A stretch of DNA of 64,000 bases from Plumapathes pennacea (Eukaryota > Cnidaria > Anthozoa > Antipatharia > Myriopathidae). The stretch is taken from the NCBI GenBank assembly GCA_964036295.1, contig OZ038473.1, positions 4,309,501 through 4,373,500 on the forward strand, read 5' to 3'. Numbering within the stretch: position 1 is the first letter of the stretch; each line of letters begins with the position of its first letter. The notes under the pieces are model-generated. The model did no database searches. It was given only the letters and a program-made list of their open reading frames with translations, and was not told the DNA's origin. The translations under genes were made by a program, and so were the position numbers. Positions 60,982 to 64,000 of this stretch are shown piece by piece.

Positions 60982-62984
60982 ATGTCTACTTTAAATGAAC
61001 TTAGAAAAGGAATTGTAAAAGAGTTGGGTATTAAAGGGAGATGGAAGATGAATAAACTAGAGCTTGAAGAAGCGATTTTAAGAGCTCAAGAGGAGAAGAA
61101 GGTGATTATTCCAAAGAAGATTGATAAACCAATACCTAAACCAAGGACTATTCTTCCTGAAGGAGTTAAACCAATTCTTACTCCAAGAAAAGAAGAAAGT
61201 TGGTTAGGTTGGTTTGTGAAGAGTTTAAGAAGAGTTGGTGAAGGACTTATTTATTTAATTCCAGAAGGTAAAGTTAGGGATAGTGCGAAGAAGTTATTAA
61301 ACTATATTAAGAGATATAAGGAAGCAATATCTAAACCAAAATCAGAGGAACAAGAAAAACAACCAGAGCCAGAAGTGAAATAGTTTCTTAGAGGGAAAAT
61401 TAAAAATATTAGGATTAGAGGACAACAAAAAATGGATATTCCAGCATTTTTTAACAGAAATAAAAAAAGGATATTGTGAAAAATTCAAGAATTTCCAAAG
61501 CCATTCAAGGTTAGGTTTGTGTTGTCATGTGCTTATAAGATGTTTAAAGATCAAAAGTTTTTGGAAGAGTCAATTTATCATCATAGAAGTCAAATTGAGG
61601 AGATTTATGAAAGCACTGATATTGAAGAGTTTTACAAGACAATGTCTCAATTTTTGTTGGAAAAGTCAAAGAAATTTGTTCATCTTGGATCTGGTTGGAT
61701 TTTTGAGAGAGTTGAATATTTAACTATTGAATTTGATGAATTTACACCAATATCTGGAGGAACTTACAAAGATTTACCAAAAAAGGATAATTAATAAGAA
61801 GGCAGTGACGAATATTCAAAATAATGATAACGAATGTTTCAAGTGGTCTATTTTGAGGGCACTTAATCCAAAGGAAGATAATCCACAAAGAATATATTTA
61901 ACATTGAGAGAGAAAGTTAAAGATTTCAATTGGGAAGGTATTTAATTTTCAGTTGATATTAAGAAAGGACCATCAATTTTTGAAAAAAATAATTGAGGAC
62001 ATAAGATTTGTATAGTTGGATATGATGATAGTCAACGAGAGAAAGGAGGTTTTTTTTCCATTGAGACCAGTAAAAGAAGAATCTGACGGCAAAGTAATAG
62101 ATTTTTTACTTTATGAAGGACATTATTGTGTTATAAATTCATTGTCAAGATTATTAAGGAGTCAATATTCGAAACATAAGAATAAGGTAAATGTTTATAG
62201 GAATTGTTTTAACCATTTTTATGACAAATATTTCGAAGAACATAAGAATGTTTGTTTTTCAAATGAAGGATCAATAGCTATAATGCCAACTCATGAAAAA
62301 GTTTGTAAGTTTAAAAATTATCAAAAGGAGTTCAAACTTCCTTTTGTAATTTATGCTGATTTTGAGTCTTTCAACAAAATGATTGTAGACGAAGAGTCTA
62401 AGATGAGTGAAGAAACGAAACAAAGATTGTTAAAACTTGGAATGAAAAAGAGAGAAAATAAAGATAATATATTAAAATCAAAATCAGATAAGAAATCTTT
62501 TACAACAAATATTCAAGAACATGGTCCATGTGGATTTTCATATACAATTGTTTGTTTTGATGAAAATCTTATGAAACCAAAACAAGTAGTTTACACAAAA
62601 GAAAGTGAATCAGCAAATGTTGTTGAAAAGTTCAATTCTATGATTGATCAGGAGATGAAAGATATTTATGAGAAATGTTTGAAAAATCCAAAGAAGATTA
62701 TTTTTGGTAAGAAAGAAAAAGAATTATACCATTCTCAAGATGTTTGTTACATTTGCAAAGGTTCAGAGGGAGAGTTTAATTTTGATGATGTGGAATTACG
62801 AAAAGTTAGAGATCATTGTCATTTAACAGGAAAGTTTAGAGGTGCAGCACATATTAAATGTAATTTGAAAGTTAGAACACAAAGAACAATCCCAATCATT
62901 TTTCATAATCTTCAAAATTATGATGCACATTTGTTTATAAGAGAATTAGCAAAAGATGGAGAAATAGTCAATTGTATGTCAATT
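60982..62984 (+). pseudogene. Polinton/adintovirus-like protein-primed DNA polymerase B, broken and interrupted
   Basis: From an ATG at 60982 the N-terminal 133 codons include a SAP/HeH-like start (LNELRKGIVKELGIKGR) and end at TAG 61381. A further stop lies near 61479. FPKPFKVRFVLSCAYKMF and GSGWIFERVEYLTIEF follow. A frame change near 61795 leads to ECFKWSILRALNPKEDNPQR, and another leads to the 62016 frame. That frame holds a Cys/His finger-like stretch (YRNCFNHFYDKYFEEHKNVC), Exo I (FVIYADFES), an endonuclease VII-like zinc insert (VRDHCHLTGKFRGAAHIKCN) and Exo II (FHNLQNYDAHLF). Exo III and all polymerase motifs are missing, because the 1 kb direct repeat begins at 62985. Such polymerases replicate virus-like transposons; this copy is dead. 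Confidence 0.85.
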
Positions 62985-64000
62985 GAGACACACAGAGACA
63001 TATCGTTCTGCTTGAGCGCGTTATTTGTCAGGCTCAGTTATCGGCGAGAATGAGCGAGACATAGCGGGATAAATTTCGATTTTGGGGTGGATCAAATTTA
63101 ATCGGTTGAAGGCTGAACGAGACGGCAGCGAGACAAATCGGTCAATCCTAAACGCTGGTTTGGACTAACACTGAGCGTGTTTGAGATTAAGCATGACTTA
63201 TCTGATGTAACTAGCACAGCAATATTCTTGTACTGTAATCTTCCTTTTCATTCAAAGTACTGAGTTGTGCAATGTACACAACCGCTTCTGCTTCTGAGAC
63301 AAACTTGTAACATGAGTACGCATCTTCCGGTGCGGTAAGGTTTGCACGCAATGTCTGTTCACGTAAATTAACCCAATCAATCCACACGTAAACGCAGCAT
63401 ATTGTTTTAGAACAGTTTTACAATTTATTACGAAACGTTTAGAGGAACCATAGCGTGAGGAAACGAAGATTCGTGTTCTCTTGGATGACACTTTTTGTCG
63501 TGTGCACCCTGAGTGACCTTCCTGATTGGCTACATCAGGGCTGTAAAAACATCATATCACTGGCGCTAAGTAGTGGTTTTATCAACGACTTCAACGGGAC
63601 ATCAGTTGCTTTAGCTTCGATTGAGTGAAAACGTTGCAACTGCGATGGCAATGTTCATTTTGTTTGCGTTTTCAAGCGAAAGCGAATTTGTGTGAAGTTG
63701 CTATTTTGAGTAACACGCACAGGCGTGTGGCGAGATGTTCGGTAAGGCTGTGGGACTGTTGAAAAGATTGAAACCGTTCGCCATCAACACTGCCCAAGAT
63801 CTGAGCAAGTGAATAGGAGCCCCAACCTTCTGTATGTACCGACCAGGAGCCAAAAGTGAGGGAATTGAGCGAGAATTCTATCATCGATGTGATGTGGTAT
63901 GTTAGCCAATATTGTTTGACGACTGAGACAGTTCATTGTATTTTGAACAACTATCTTAAGAGATCAATATATAATTAAATTGCAATTTTGAATCAACTCT
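62985..64000. repeat. Long near-identical direct repeat, copy 2
   Basis: Matches 55200-56291 with a constant 7785 base offset up to about 63848. A 76-base deletion follows (GACCAGGAGCC joins directly), and the offset is then 7709 to the window end. It cuts straight into the polymerase-like gene, so it arrived after that element. The right end is outside the window. Confidence 0.92.

Overview
The window is animal nuclear DNA, most likely from an anthozoan cnidarian (stony coral or sea anemone). The evidence is AT-rich sequence, GT-AG introns with animal-type splice sites, and no operons or bacterial genes. Its mixture of repeats is also typical of coral and anemone genomes: Harbinger, CR1-like, Gypsy, Helitron-like and Polinton-like elements, plus a multi-exon transposon gene of a type I associate with cnidarians. 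The taxon is inferred from content; no marker gene is present. No rRNA gene, intact tRNA gene, CRISPR array or recognisable promoter was found.

The centre (16108-40688) is the main feature. It is a tandem array of about 2.06 kb units. Each unit carries one 72-nt plus-strand exon encoding exactly one 24-residue leucine-rich repeat (LRR), bounded by phase-2 introns. There are thirteen exon copies. Copy 1 is a frameshifted pseudo-exon; copies 2-13 are open. An older diverged unit remnant lies at 14148-14873, and a more diverged LRR exon of the same length and phase lies at 58401-58472. All of these would fit one very long LRR receptor-type gene on the plus strand that probably continues beyond the window. 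Across copies 2-13 a 54-nt exon core is invariant. The codons for the exposed positions of the LRR beta-strand differ between copies. The pattern resembles a diversifying recognition surface built from interchangeable cassettes.

The flanks are nested mobile DNA. 549-6585 is a transposon with a spliced 838-aa gene and a convergent 209-aa ORF. 6890-12843 is a 5.95 kb CACTG-ended element (here called A) with long inverted repeats built of TGTAAA palindromes. It carries a minus-strand gene with membrane segments, a 2A-like motif and a cysteine-peptidase-like domain. 12880-13250 is a Gypsy RNase H fossil. 14870-15463 and 60982-62984 are decayed copies of one Polinton/adintovirus-like DNA polymerase gene. 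40689-43691 (element B) is a reversed, internally deleted copy of A and ends the LRR array. Further right are Helitron-like, hAT-like and palindromic MITEs, a broken Harbinger transposase with its broken DNA-binding partner, a CR1-like reverse transcriptase tail, a decayed gene with a DUF6729-like region, and a recent 1 kb direct duplication.

The genes form two groups. The LRR exons look like host coding sequence under diversification. Nearly everything else is selfish DNA, most of it broken. Several insertions can be dated relative to each other because empty copies of the same site occur elsewhere in the window.
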